Below are positions 16,098-24,607 of a stretch of 64,000 nucleotides of DNA, piece after piece. The notes beneath the pieces are model-generated. The model was not told where the DNA came from. It saw only the letters and a program-made list of their open reading frames with translations, and made no database searches. The translations under genes and the position numbers were made by a program. Source of the stretch: Lentzea cavernae (GTDB lineage: Bacteria; Actinomycetota; Actinomycetes; Mycobacteriales; Pseudonocardiaceae); contig NZ_BNAR01000011.1 in NCBI RefSeq assembly GCF_014653695.1, forward strand, positions 230,912 to 294,911, in the 5' to 3' direction. Within the stretch, counting starts at the first letter, position 1. Every line of letters starts with the position of its first letter.

Positions 16098-16949
16098 TCA
16101 GGACTGGACGGGCTGCTCGGCCGGAGCCTCGGCAGCGGCCTCGGCCGGTGCCTCGGTCGCGACGGCGGCGTTGGTGGTCAGGAGCTCCTGCTCCCACTCC
16201 GCCAGCGGCTCGTCGGCGGCCTGGGGCTTGTCCTGGCCGTCAGCGGCGTCGCGGCGACCACCGGAGCGCTGCATGAGACCGGCGGCGGCGGCCTCGGCCA
16301 CGACCTTGGTCAGCAGGGCGGCGGAACGGATCGCGTCGTCGTTGCCCGGAATCGGGTAGTCGACCTCGTCCGGGTCGCAGTTCGTGTCGAGGATCGCGAC
16401 GATCGGGATGTTCAGCTTGCGAGCCTCACCGACCGCGATGTGCTCCTTCTTGGTGTCCACGATCCACACGGCGCTGGGCACCTTGGACATGTCGCGGATA
16501 CCGCCGAGCGTGCGCTCCAGCTTGTCCTTCTCGCGGTTCATCATCAGGATTTCCTTCTTGGTGAAACCCTGGAAACCGCCGGTCTGCTCCATCGACTCGA
16601 GCTCCTTGAGGCGCTGAAGCCTCTTGTGGACCGTCGAGAAGTTGGTGAGCATGCCGCCCAGCCAGCGCTGGTTCACGTAGGGCATGCCGACGCGGAGCGC
16701 CTCGTTGGCGATGGCCTCCTGCGCCTGCTTCTTCGTGCCGATGAACAGGATCGACCCGCCGTGCGCGACCGTTTCCTTCACGAACTCGAAAGCCCGGTCG
16801 ATGTAGGTCAGCGTCTGCTGCAGGTCGATGATGTAGATGCCGTTGCGCTCGGTGAAGATGTAGCGCTTCATCTTCGGGTTCCAGCGCCGGGTCTGGTGCC
16901 CGAAGTGCACGCCGCTGTCAAGCAGCTGCTTCATGGTTACGACGGCCAT
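16098..16949 (-). CDS. rpsB: 30S ribosomal protein S2
   Basis: 283 residues. Starts at ATG 16949 with MAVVTMKQLLDSGVHFGHQT, the family N-terminus; other landmarks are RRWNPKMKRYIFTERNGIYI, GTKKQAQEAI, NQRWLGGMLTNF and the C-terminal domain with DTNCDPDEVDYPIPGNDDA. The last 60 residues are an Ala/Glu/Pro-rich tail (TEAPAEAAAEAPAEQ), common in actinobacteria. The much longer open frame upstream of 16949 is GC-driven and was rejected. Confidence 0.98.
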   Translation of the reverse strand: MAVVTMKQLLDSGVHFGHQTRRWNPKMKRYIFTERNGIYIIDLQQTLTYIDRAFEFVKETVAHGGSILFIGTKKQAQEAIANEALRVGMPYVNQRWLGGMLTNFSTVHKRLQRLKELESMEQTGGFQGFTKKEILMMNREKDKLERTLGGIRDMSKVPSAVWIVDTKKEHIAVGEARKLNIPIVAILDTNCDPDEVDYPIPGNDDAIRSAALLTKVVAEAAAAGLMQRSGGRRDAADGQDKPQAADEPLAEWEQELLTTNAAVATEAPAEAAAEAPAEQPVQS

Positions 16950-17321
16950 GGCCGGTTCGCACCTCATCTGTAGGACACGCGAGGTCTCGCCTTTGCGCGT
17001 CATTCCGGTTGTCGCCTCTGGCCGGGGTAGGCCGTCAGCCCTGGTGCCTTCGCCGCCGCCCGCACCCGCGGAGCATCTCTGCACCCTCAGGACCGTCGGA
17101 CGTCGTGACTCGACCCTGCTGGGATCAGCCGGTCGGATCTGCGTTGGCACGCGAAGTCGTCCCGCGCACAGACGGGACGCGCCCAAAAGTCTACTCCCCA
17201 CCCCCGACAAAACTCGAATCGCCCCCATCCCACCCAGGGCAGTTGTCCACAACCGGCGAGTAATCCACAGCTCCCCGATCACCCCTGGTCCCCCGAGCCC
17301 CACCCGGCCCACTGTTGACCC
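16950..17321. other. Gene-free region: rpsB leader and divergent promoters
   Basis: No convincing gene. It must hold the rpsB-tsf promoter and 5' leader on the minus strand and the promoter for the M23 peptidase gene on the plus strand. I could not identify a clear -35/-10 pair or a known ribosomal-protein leader motif by eye. Confidence 0.5.
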
Positions 17322-17795
17322 ATGCCCCTCCTCCCCACCGCCCTGCTCCTCACGGCCCTCCTGACCCCGTCGCCGGACCGCTTCACCTGGCCCCTGCCCC
17401 CGCCGCACCAGGTGGTCCGCGCCTTCGAGGCCCCGGTCACCCCGTTCGGCCCCGGCCACCGGGGCGCCGACCTGGCCGCCCCCGCCGGCGCCCCGGTCCT
17501 CGCCGCGGCCGACGCCACGGTGGTCTTCGCAGGCGCGGTGGCAGCCAGAACCCTGGTCTCCCTGGACCACCGCAACGGCCTGCGCACCACCTACGAGCCC
17601 ATCGCCCCCACCGTCACAGCGGGCCACCCGGTCCGCCGAGGCGAGGTCATCGGCCACCTCCAGCCAGGCCACTGCCATTCCCCCTGCCTGCACTGGGGAG
17701 CCCGCAAGGGCCACGCCTACCTCGACCCGCTCCGCCTGGTGACCACGGCCCGCGTACGCCTGCTCCCCCTGCCCACCCCGCCCCGGGGCGGCTGA
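17322..17795 (+). CDS. M23 family metallopeptidase (LytM-like), exported
   Basis: A short 157-residue protein with an N-terminal hydrophobic signal (LLPTALLLTALLTPS) and a compact M23 domain. Zinc ligands His and Asp are in GHRGADLAAPAGAPV and the catalytic LHWG pair is in CLHWGARKGHAY; two nearby cysteines (GHCHSPC) probably form a disulfide. Such enzymes cut peptidoglycan crossbridges or activate other hydrolases. It is divergent from rpsB, a position where actinobacteria often have an M23 gene. Confidence 0.88.
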   Translation: MPLLPTALLLTALLTPSPDRFTWPLPPPHQVVRAFEAPVTPFGPGHRGADLAAPAGAPVLAAADATVVFAGAVAARTLVSLDHRNGLRTTYEPIAPTVTAGHPVRRGEVIGHLQPGHCHSPCLHWGARKGHAYLDPLRLVTTARVRLLPLPTPPRGG

Positions 17796-17972
17796 CGACC
17801 TCCGCCGCGCGCAGGCCCCCGCGCGGCGCTCCGGCAGGGCGCTCCCCGCATCCTCGGCGGGTCGACCAGCGGCGCACCCCTCACCCGCCGCAAGCGCCCT
17901 CCAGGTGCCGGGAGGCGGCACCCCGCTCACCAGCCGCCTCCCGGCCCACCTGGGCCACTCACCGCCTGCCTG

Positions 17973-18085
17973 CCTCGCGTGCCACCGGGGCCACACCGCT
18001 CACTTCGCCAGCCTCGCGCGCCACCGGGGTCGCACCACTCACTTCGCGACCTCGCGCGCACCGCGGGCTCACCGCTCACTTCGCC
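17973..18085. repeat. Three imperfect direct repeats of about 38 bases
   Basis: Copies begin near 17973, 18012 and 18050, each containing CTCGCG, a CACCG-rich middle and the shared end CTCACTTCGC. Copies differ at several bases and the third has a small indel. No coding role is evident because the unit is not a multiple of three. Confidence 0.75.
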
Positions 18086-18146
18086 AGCCGACCGGCGCCG
18101 CACTCCCACCGACGAGCCAGCGGGTCGCCACCCGCCACCGCCCGCC

Positions 18147-18266
18147 GACCCACCGACCCGCCGACCCACCGACCCACCGACCCGCCGACCCGCCGACCCG
18201 CCGACCCGCCGACCCGCCGACCCGCCGACCCGCCGACCCGCCGACCCGCCGACCCGCCGACCCGCC
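18147..18266. repeat. Tandem array of fifteen 8-base units
   Basis: The unit is GACCCGCC; copies 1, 3 and 4 read GACCCACC. Fifteen uninterrupted copies fill 120 bases. Because eight is not divisible by three, every frame cycles through the same Pro/Thr/Arg/Ala/Asp pattern, which explains the many artificial open frames here. The G-rich minus strand (GGCGGGTC) could form non-B structure. Copy number is likely variable between strains. Confidence 0.95.
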
Positions 18267-18920
18267 GCGAAGCAGCATGAGCGCGCGCCACGCCTTCGAT
18301 CCAGCCAACATCCACATGTCCACTTCCAGCCCCCACGAGGTGGGCGTCCAACACCTCAGGCTGCGGTCCTGCACCATCGCTCCGCCGCGCTCTTACAGCA
18401 CTGACCAGCCGACCCAGGCGTTCCCGGCCGTCCGAACCGGTCGCCCGCCGCCAATCGACCAAACCGGCGCCGGCCTCTCAGCCAGCAGTTCTCCAATCGC
18501 GAGCTCCTGGCCGGCTGTTCTCCGACTGCCCGTCTCTGGACATGGCTGTTCGCCAGTTGCCCGCTTCTCGGCGCGACTGTCGGCTACCGGCACGACCGCA
18601 GCTGATCCCGTGTGCGATCTGTCGGGACTGGACGCAGCGGTTCCTCGGCTACGCGGCGACGAATCCGGCTGCCCAACGTCCGCGCGGCACTCGGCGTCGC
18701 GGTCAGCGACCGGCCCGGCTTGCGGGTTCAGGAGTTCGTCGAATGCCCGAGCGGGCACGCGGCGTGTTTGGAGCCAACCCAAGGCCCACCCGTTCGAGTG
18801 AATTAGCCCTGACGCGGGGCGGAGAGGGGTGTGAACCGCCTTTGCGAGGCCCTCGCGGCTTCCCGGTACGGTGTTCGGCAGCCCGGCGTTGGCCAGGCTG
18901 CTGGGGTGGTCGGGGTGCGG

Positions 18921-19916
18921 TCAGGCCTCGGACTGCTCGTTGAGCTTGGTGCGCAGGCGCAGGACAGCGCGGGTGTGCAGCTGGCAGACCCTGGACTCGG
19001 TCACGCCGAGGACCTTGCCGATCTCGGCGAGGGTCAGGTTCTCGAAGTAGTAGAGGGTCACGACCACGCGGTCGCGTTCTGCCAGCTGGGCGATCGCGTC
19101 GGCCAGCTGACGGCGGCTGTCCTGGTCGACGAGGCTCGCCACCGGGTCTTCCGCGGCGTCGTCGGGCAGCGACTCGGCCAGGGAGGAGCCGCCCTTGTTC
19201 GGGGCGATCAGCTCGTCGAGGGCCACGACGCTGGTGAGCTGGAGCTGGCCGTAGAGCTCGCGCAGTTCGGCCAGGCCGATCTTGAGCTCTGCGGCGAGTT
19301 CGCGGTCGGTGGGCGTGCGCTGCAGCTTGGCGCCGAGGCGTTCGAGGGCTCGTTCGACGTCACGGGCGCGGCTGCGGACCGAGCGCGGCACCCAGTCCTG
19401 GGAGCGCAGGTCGTCGAGGATGGCGCCGCGGATGCGCTGCATGGCGTAGGTCTCGAACTTGAGGCCGCGCTCCGGCTCGAACTTCTCGATCGCGTCGACC
19501 AGGCCGAAGATGCCGGACTGGATCAGGTCGGCCACGTCCACGTGGGCGGGCAGGCCCGTGCCGACGCGGCCGGCGACGTACTTGACCAGCGGCGCGTAGT
19601 GCAGCACCAGGCGGTCGCGCTGGCTCTGATCGCGGGACTCGCCGTAGCTGCGCCACAGGGCGACGATGCCGGCCTCTACGTCGTCACCGGACCGGACGTC
19701 CGCGCGCGTCACCGCAGTCGGAACGGCCGCGGGCGTGCCGTTGACATGCGTGTTGGCACCGGGCTCGGGGGTCGCCTCGGTGCGTGGCGCGCCGTTCTGA
19801 CGGTGCCCGTTGCTCGCCTGCTTCGACACTGGTGCGGGCAGGACGGGTTCAGGGGGCACGGTCGCCGTACGCGATCCTCCCCCTGCGGCGTCAGGAACGG
19901 GGGTGGGTTCGGTCAT
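18921..19916 (-). CDS. whiG: WhiG/FliA-type RNA polymerase sigma factor
   Basis: A 331-residue alternative sigma-70. An extra 80-residue Pro/Thr/Ala-rich N-terminus precedes the conserved part: region 2 (LVLHYAPLVKYVAGRVGTGL, DVADLIQSGIFGLVDAIEKF, GLKFETYAMQRIRGAILDDL), region 3, and region 4 with RDRVVVTLYYFENLTLAEIG and LGVTESRVCQLHTRAVLRLR. In Streptomyces WhiG starts sporulation of aerial hyphae and sits in the same rpsB neighbourhood; here it could act in motility or differentiation. The ATG at 19916 lies 26 bases inside the upstream xerC gene, so the two are co-transcribed. Orthology is likely but function is inferred. Confidence 0.93.
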   Translation of the reverse strand: MTEPTPVPDAAGGGSRTATVPPEPVLPAPVSKQASNGHRQNGAPRTEATPEPGANTHVNGTPAAVPTAVTRADVRSGDDVEAGIVALWRSYGESRDQSQRDRLVLHYAPLVKYVAGRVGTGLPAHVDVADLIQSGIFGLVDAIEKFEPERGLKFETYAMQRIRGAILDDLRSQDWVPRSVRSRARDVERALERLGAKLQRTPTDRELAAELKIGLAELRELYGQLQLTSVVALDELIAPNKGGSSLAESLPDDAAEDPVASLVDQDSRRQLADAIAQLAERDRVVVTLYYFENLTLAEIGKVLGVTESRVCQLHTRAVLRLRTKLNEQSEA

Positions 19917-20868
19917 GGATCGCCTTCAGCCGTTCGACAGTGACGTGTGTGTAAAGCTGAGTCGTTGCGAGCGTAGCGTGACCAAGCAGTTCTTGGACGG
20001 TGCGCAGGTCCGCTCCTCCTTCCAGCAGATGGGTCGCGGCGGAGTGGCGCAACCCGTGCGGCCCGATGTCCGGCGCGCCCGGTACCACGGCGACGACCTC
20101 GTGCACCAGGGTGCGAACAGCCCGCTGGTTCAGCCGGCCCCCACGGGCACCGAGGAACAGCGCGGGTGGCGAATCCGGTGCTACCAGGGCGTTTCGCCCC
20201 TCGTCCACCCACCGCCGCAGCGCTCGCTCGGCAGGCACGCCGAACGGCGTGGTGCGCTCGCGTCCACCTTTGCCAAGAACTCGAATCACCCTCAGGGAGT
20301 AGTCCACGTCGTCGAGATCAAGACCACAGAGTTCGGCAACGCGGATACCCGTGGCGTACAGCAACTCCACCACGGCCTGATCACGCAGCGCAACCGGATC
20401 ACCTTGGGACGCGCCAGAGGATACGGCCCTCATGGCGTCCTTCGCCTGGTCCTCGCGCAGCACCGCCGGCAACGTCCGGTGCGGCCGCGGAGCAGCGAGC
20501 CGAGGCCCCGGATCCGAGTCCAAATGCCCTGCTCGGTGCGCCCACGCGGTGAACGCGCGCGCGGCAGCGGCCCGCCGCGCGAGGGTCGTGCGACTAGCGC
20601 CTGAACTGCGTTGAGCGGCGAGCCATGACCGCAGATTGGTCAGGTCGATGTGCCCGACATCCGCGTTTTCCGGGATATTCCCCGCGACGTGGCCGAGCAA
20701 CGCCACCACATCACCGATGTAGGCGCGGACCGTGTGCGGCGACAGATCACGCTCCAACATCAGGTAGCGCTCGAACTGCCGCAGCACGTCTGCCACGGTC
20801 GCCGGCAGTTTTTCGCGCAGGCGAACGAGATCGACACGACGTGTCCGACCATGCGGCGGCGGGGACAT
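19891..20868 (-). CDS. xerC: Tyrosine recombinase XerC
   Basis: 325 residues; resolves chromosome dimers at dif together with XerD. The N-terminal SAM-like core-binding domain ends near residue 125. The catalytic set is complete: Arg176 (GIRVAEL), Lys200 (LGKGGRER), His271 and Arg274 (HGLRHS), His297 (LLGHA) and Tyr306 (TTQLYTH). It is chromosomal in a conserved place beside dprA and the sigma factor, so it is the housekeeping recombinase and not part of an integrated element. Its end overlaps the sigma factor start by 26 bases. Confidence 0.95.
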   Translation of the reverse strand: MSPPPHGRTRRVDLVRLREKLPATVADVLRQFERYLMLERDLSPHTVRAYIGDVVALLGHVAGNIPENADVGHIDLTNLRSWLAAQRSSGASRTTLARRAAAARAFTAWAHRAGHLDSDPGPRLAAPRPHRTLPAVLREDQAKDAMRAVSSGASQGDPVALRDQAVVELLYATGIRVAELCGLDLDDVDYSLRVIRVLGKGGRERTTPFGVPAERALRRWVDEGRNALVAPDSPPALFLGARGGRLNQRAVRTLVHEVVAVVPGAPDIGPHGLRHSAATHLLEGGADLRTVQELLGHATLATTQLYTHVTVERLKAIHDRTHPRS

Positions 20869-20929
20869 AGGCCAAGACGCTGCGCCAGTCGGGGCGTTTG
20901 GTCAAGTATCGCCACACCCCCGCGCCATT

Positions 20930-20943
20930 TGAGAGCGCTCTCA
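20930..20943. promoter_or_regulatory. Perfect LacI-type palindrome upstream of xerC
   Basis: TGAGAGCGCTCTCA is a 14-base perfect palindrome of the form bound by actinobacterial LacI-family sugar regulators (GAGCGCTC core). It lies 62 bases before the xerC start. No sugar gene is adjacent, so it may be an orphan or chance site. Confidence 0.45.
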
Positions 20944-21139
20944 TGATCGAGAAGACGCTAACGTTTCAACTCCCTGTGACGACCAGGGGTTCAACAGCCC
21001 GTGCAGATCACCTTTCGGAGTAGTGACAGCGGCCGCCACCACCCTCCGAACAGCCGACGATCCCGCCAGGCCCAGCGCCAGCCGATCCCCGGCGATCACC
21101 GCCGGGCACCAGCCACGTCCAATCCACAATGGACAGTCC

Positions 21140-22504
21140 TCACCTCATCTCCAGCTTCTGCCAGCCCCGGTCGACGTGCAGCGCCAGACCAGCGAGTTCC
21201 AGCTCGGGCAACAGCGCCCGCACCCGCTCCAAAGGCACACCGGACTCGACCGACACGGCTTCGTCGCTCACCCCGTTCCGCTTCCCGAGGGCCTCGTACA
21301 CCCGCATCGCCTCACCCTGAGGAACCCCGAGGTCGCTCTCCTTCTCGGCGGGCTCCGTGGCGAGGTCGTCACCGAACCGCCCCACCGACTCGACGATCTC
21401 GGCCACCGAACTCACCGAGACGGCCCGTCCGTCCCGCAACAGCTCGTGACAACCGACCGAGCTGGCAGACGTGACCGGCCCCGGCACCACCATCAACGGC
21501 CGCCCCAGCGCCTGCGTGATCGCCGCCGTGTTCTTGGCCCCGCTGCGCCGCCCGGCCTCGACGACAACCGTGCCACCGGCCAACGCGGCGATGAGCCGGT
21601 TGCGGGTGAGGAACCGATGCCGAGCAGGCATGACACCAGGCGGGTACTCGCTGACGATCAGCCCCTCCCGCGAGATCCTGGCGAGCAGCCCCTGGTGTCC
21701 GGCGGGATAGGCGGTGTCCACACCACACGCCAGCACGGCGATCGTCAGCCCGGGGGCGGCGAGCGCACCGCGGTGAGCAGCACCGTCGATCCCGTACGCG
21801 GCACCGGAGACAACGGTCAGACCCGCCAACGCCAGCCCATACGAGAACTCGCCGGCAACCTGCTCGCCATACCCGCTGGCAGCCCGCGACCCGACCACGG
21901 CCACCGCCTTGTCCACCGCGTCAGCCAGGAAGGGCGCCCCGCGCACCCAGAGCGCGATCGGCTCGCCTCCACACCGCCGAGCAGCCACGTTCTCCAGCCC
22001 GAGCAACGGCCACCGCGGCCACTCCTCGTCCTCGGGGATGACCAGCCGCCCTCCGACCCTGGCGATCGCGGCGAGGTCGGCACGAGCACGCTCCTCCGAC
22101 CGCCGAGCGGACGTCTGACTGGCCACGGACGACGAGACCTCGCCAGACCTCACGAGCTCCGCTGCCTCGACCGGCCCGACCTCGGCGATCAACGCCGCGA
22201 GCGCCGCCGGGTAGGGCTCGGCGACACGCGACAGATAAGCCCTGGCCAGGCGAACGGCATCGACGGCCGGGGCGCGAGGCGCGGCGACCGCCGGGTTCGC
22301 GGCCGGGTTGACGGGCGGACTCGCAGGCGAGTTGGTCACCGAAATGCCGAGTGGGGAGGTCGGCGGGGTGGCAGTTGAGTTGACCGAGGTGGTGAGCGGT
22401 GCGACCGACGGGTTGGCGGGTGGGCTGTCGGACGGGTTGATGGGCGGAACGGTCGGCGGGTTCGTGGGTAGAACGGTGGGCGGGTTCGTGGCCTGAGTGG
22501 TCAC
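21140..22504 (-). CDS. dprA: DNA-processing protein DprA
   Basis: DprA binds single-stranded DNA and loads RecA in transformation. The Rossmann core is complete: AVAVVGSRAASGYGEQVA, VVSGAAYGIDGAAHRGAL, YPPGVMPARHRFLTRNRLIA and GRRSGAKNTAAITQALGRP, followed by a C-terminal winged-helix (PLERVRALLPELELAGLAL). The start is uncertain. The GTG at 22504 gives 454 residues with an unusual 80-residue Pro/Asn/Thr-rich leader of NPPTV-like repeats; a GTG at 22339 would give about 399, nearer the family size. The open frame continues far upstream without support. 271 bases separate it from xerC. Confidence 0.9.
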   Translation of the reverse strand: MTTQATNPPTVLPTNPPTVPPINPSDSPPANPSVAPLTTSVNSTATPPTSPLGISVTNSPASPPVNPAANPAVAAPRAPAVDAVRLARAYLSRVAEPYPAALAALIAEVGPVEAAELVRSGEVSSSVASQTSARRSEERARADLAAIARVGGRLVIPEDEEWPRWPLLGLENVAARRCGGEPIALWVRGAPFLADAVDKAVAVVGSRAASGYGEQVAGEFSYGLALAGLTVVSGAAYGIDGAAHRGALAAPGLTIAVLACGVDTAYPAGHQGLLARISREGLIVSEYPPGVMPARHRFLTRNRLIAALAGGTVVVEAGRRSGAKNTAAITQALGRPLMVVPGPVTSASSVGCHELLRDGRAVSVSSVAEIVESVGRFGDDLATEPAEKESDLGVPQGEAMRVYEALGKRNGVSDEAVSVESGVPLERVRALLPELELAGLALHVDRGWQKLEMR

Positions 22505-23085
22505 CGGAACCACCACCAGGGCAGCCAGCGGTGCCAGGGGTCGGGGCGCCACGGACTTGGAGGGCTGGCGCCTGAGGTGCGCCTTCGGATCGTGCAGTGC
22601 AGTTGCAGGAGTGCCGGTGTGGTGACCGCTGGGGTCGCGATCGAAATCGCTGCGGGAATGAGGAGTGGGGCCATGGTCGGGCTCCTTCGTTCGAGACACT
22701 TTCGGAGGTTCTTCAGGTGGGTGAGCGGGCCGCCCGTTGGGGAAGGCGGGCGGCCCGCTCTGGGCCGGGCACGAAGTGGGAGTGGGTCTTCGCGCCCGGC
22801 GACCTGGGCGGAGCGGGCCGGAGTTCTGGCGGCTCACGCCGGATCGGGGGGTGAGCGGGCGCTCGCAGGGGACGAGCGCCCGCTCGGATGGGGCCGGGCG
22901 CGGAGTCGGGGCGTTGGAGCTCCGCGACCGGCTGCTCGGGGTGAGTTGATCGGGGCAGATCACGCCCGCTGCAGGGCGGGCTAAGGCGGGCAGGTTGGGC
23001 GCGTTGGCGGCTGGGATCGGTGGTCGGGCCGCCGGAGTTGTGTAACCGCTGCTGGGCGAGCTGGGGTGGGTGGTGGCGGGGGCGG
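22505..23085. other. Gene-free or uncertain stretch between comM and dprA
   Basis: The dprA frame stays open across it but encodes Pro/Arg/Ser-rich sequence without homology signals. A short frame starting ATG near 22670 has a good AAGGAG site and ends overlapping the dprA GTG, yet encodes a Trp/Pro-rich peptide I do not consider credible. No other element is seen. Confidence 0.4.
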
Positions 23086-24606
23086 TCAGGGGGCGCGGCG
23101 TTCGCGGAAGTGGAGGGCGGCTGCCACGTGGTCTGGGGTTGGGCGGTCGGCTTCGGCCAGGTCCGCCAAGGTCCAAGCGACTCGTAGGCAACGGTCGGCT
23201 CCTCGGCCTGTGAGGGCGCCTACTGCCAGGGCTCGGTCCAGGAGGGCTGTGGTGGGCCGTGGGAGGGCGAACTCGCGGCGTAGGGCTGGGCCTGGGACGA
23301 GGGCGTTGGCGGGCCAGGTGTGGCCGTGGGAGGACCAGCGGGTGGCGGCTCTGGTTCTGGCTTTGAGGACGCGGGCTCGGACTACCGCTGTTGGTTCTGG
23401 TGGGGTGGCGTCGGCGTTGGACATGGCTGTTGTCGACCGCATGCGGACGCGGAGGTCTACGCGGTCGAGCAGTGGGCCTGATAGGCGGGACTGGTAGCGG
23501 CGGCGGACTGTTGCGGTGCAGATGCAGTCCGTTTCCTTCGGTGGGGCGCAGGGGCAGGGGTTGGTGGCGAGGATGAGTTGGAAGCGGGCCGGGTAGCGGG
23601 CCACGCCGTCGCGGCGGGGGATGCGGACCTCGCCCTCCTCAAGGGCTGTGCGGAGGGTGTCGATGGTTTTCTGGCCGAACTCGCAGGCCTCGTCCAGGAA
23701 GAGGACTCCCCTGTGGGCTCGGGAGGCTGCGCCTGGTTTCGCCATGCCGGCGCCGCCGCCGATGAGGGCGGCTATCGATGTTGTGTGGTGGACGTTGACG
23801 AACGGTGGGGTGGCGACCAAGGGGTAGTCGGAGGAGAGGACGCCTGCCACGGAGTGGACTGCTGTCACCGCCAGGGACTCTTCTCGTGTCAGCGGTGGGA
23901 GGAGGCCCGGTAGGCGTTCGGCGAGCATGGTCTTGCCTGTGCCCGGCGGGCCGGTCAGGAAGAGGTGGTGGGCGCCTGCCGCGGCTACCTCCAGGGCCCA
24001 GCGGGCTTCTGGCTGGCCCACCACGTCGGCCAGGTCGGGGGCCTTCGGCAGTGGTGGGTCGGCTGAGGGCGGAGGGCGTTGCAGGGTCACGTCTTCGCCG
24101 CGCAGCCACGCGAGGGCTTCGGAGAGGGTGACGGCGCCGTGGAGTTCTATGCCGGCCACCAGGGCTGCTTCCGGGAGGGCGTCCACCGGGACTACGGCCG
24201 CCTTGAGGCCTGCCCTGCGGGCGGCGAGCAAGGCCGGGAGAACACCGCGGATCGGGCGGACGCGGCCGTCGAGGGCCAGTTCGCCCAGCAGGACGGTGGT
24301 GGCCAGGCGGTCGCTCGGGACCGAGCCGGCCGCGGCGAGGGTGGCGCAGGCGATGGCGAGGTCGTAGCCGCTGCCGCCCTTGGGCAGGTTCGCCGGGGAC
24401 AGGCCCAGGACGATGCGCTGCTTCGGCCACTCCTCGTCGCTGTTGCGGACGGCGGCCTTCACGCGTTCCTTCGACTCGTGCAAGGACGCGTCCGGCAGGC
24501 CGAGGAGGTGGGTGCGGGGCTGGCCCACGCCCACGTCGGCCTCGATCTCGACCGCCAGCCCGTCGACGCCGTAGAGGGCGACGGACCACGCCTGCGCCAG
24601 GCCCAT
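23086..24606 (-). CDS. comM: YifB/ComM family Mg-chelatase-like AAA+ ATPase
   Basis: 506 residues. Related ComM proteins are hexameric helicases that extend branch migration during natural transformation; their role in actinobacteria is not settled. An N-terminal Lon-like fold (MGLAQAWSVALYGVDG to about 165) is followed by the AAA+ module with Walker A GPPGTGKT at 219-226, Walker B GVLFLDEA, and a four-cysteine insert (NPCPCAPPKETDCIC) typical of YifB. The C-terminal helical lid ends in TPDHVAAALHFRER. Starts one base after the yraN stop. Confidence 0.94.
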   Translation of the reverse strand: MGLAQAWSVALYGVDGLAVEIEADVGVGQPRTHLLGLPDASLHESKERVKAAVRNSDEEWPKQRIVLGLSPANLPKGGSGYDLAIACATLAAAGSVPSDRLATTVLLGELALDGRVRPIRGVLPALLAARRAGLKAAVVPVDALPEAALVAGIELHGAVTLSEALAWLRGEDVTLQRPPPSADPPLPKAPDLADVVGQPEARWALEVAAAGAHHLFLTGPPGTGKTMLAERLPGLLPPLTREESLAVTAVHSVAGVLSSDYPLVATPPFVNVHHTTSIAALIGGGAGMAKPGAASRAHRGVLFLDEACEFGQKTIDTLRTALEEGEVRIPRRDGVARYPARFQLILATNPCPCAPPKETDCICTATVRRRYQSRLSGPLLDRVDLRVRMRSTTAMSNADATPPEPTAVVRARVLKARTRAATRWSSHGHTWPANALVPGPALRREFALPRPTTALLDRALAVGALTGRGADRCLRVAWTLADLAEADRPTPDHVAAALHFRERRAP

Positions 24607-24607
24607 C

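Larger units (their letters stand above)
17796..18920. other. 1.1 kb gene-poor, repeat-rich region
   Basis: Many frames are open on both strands, but none has a domain, a good start site or coding-like composition. The stretch holds about 38-base direct repeats (17973-18085) and an 8-base tandem array (18147-18266). The rest (18267-18920) shows nothing I can name. It separates the M23 gene from the convergent whiG-type gene. Confidence 0.6.

Noticed and set aside
14082..16973. A 963-codon open frame antisense to pyrH, tsf and rpsB
   Set aside because: It mirrors three certain genes; long antisense frames are an artefact of third-position GC bias.
16950..17996. Upstream extension of the rpsB frame by 349 codons
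   Set aside because: The S2 family starts at the ATG at 16949 and the extension overlaps the M23 gene on the other strand.
18147..18266. Repeat array considered as CRISPR
   Set aside because: Units are 8 bases without spacers; no cas genes nearby.
18393..18782. 129-codon minus-strand frame in the gene-poor region
   Set aside because: No recognisable domain, weak start and competing open frames on both strands.
19891..20868. XerC gene as a phage or genomic-island integrase
   Set aside because: Conserved housekeeping neighbours, XerC-like length and no att-like repeats or tRNA nearby.
20943..21023. Short frame starting MIEKTLTFQLPV next to the LacI-type palindrome
   Set aside because: 26 codons with no Shine-Dalgarno; the ATG lies in the palindrome by chance.
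23086..24606. ComM-like gene as magnesium chelatase of chlorophyll or cobalamin synthesis
   Set aside because: The Lon-like N-terminus and four-cysteine insert are YifB/ComM features, and no tetrapyrrole genes are adjacent.
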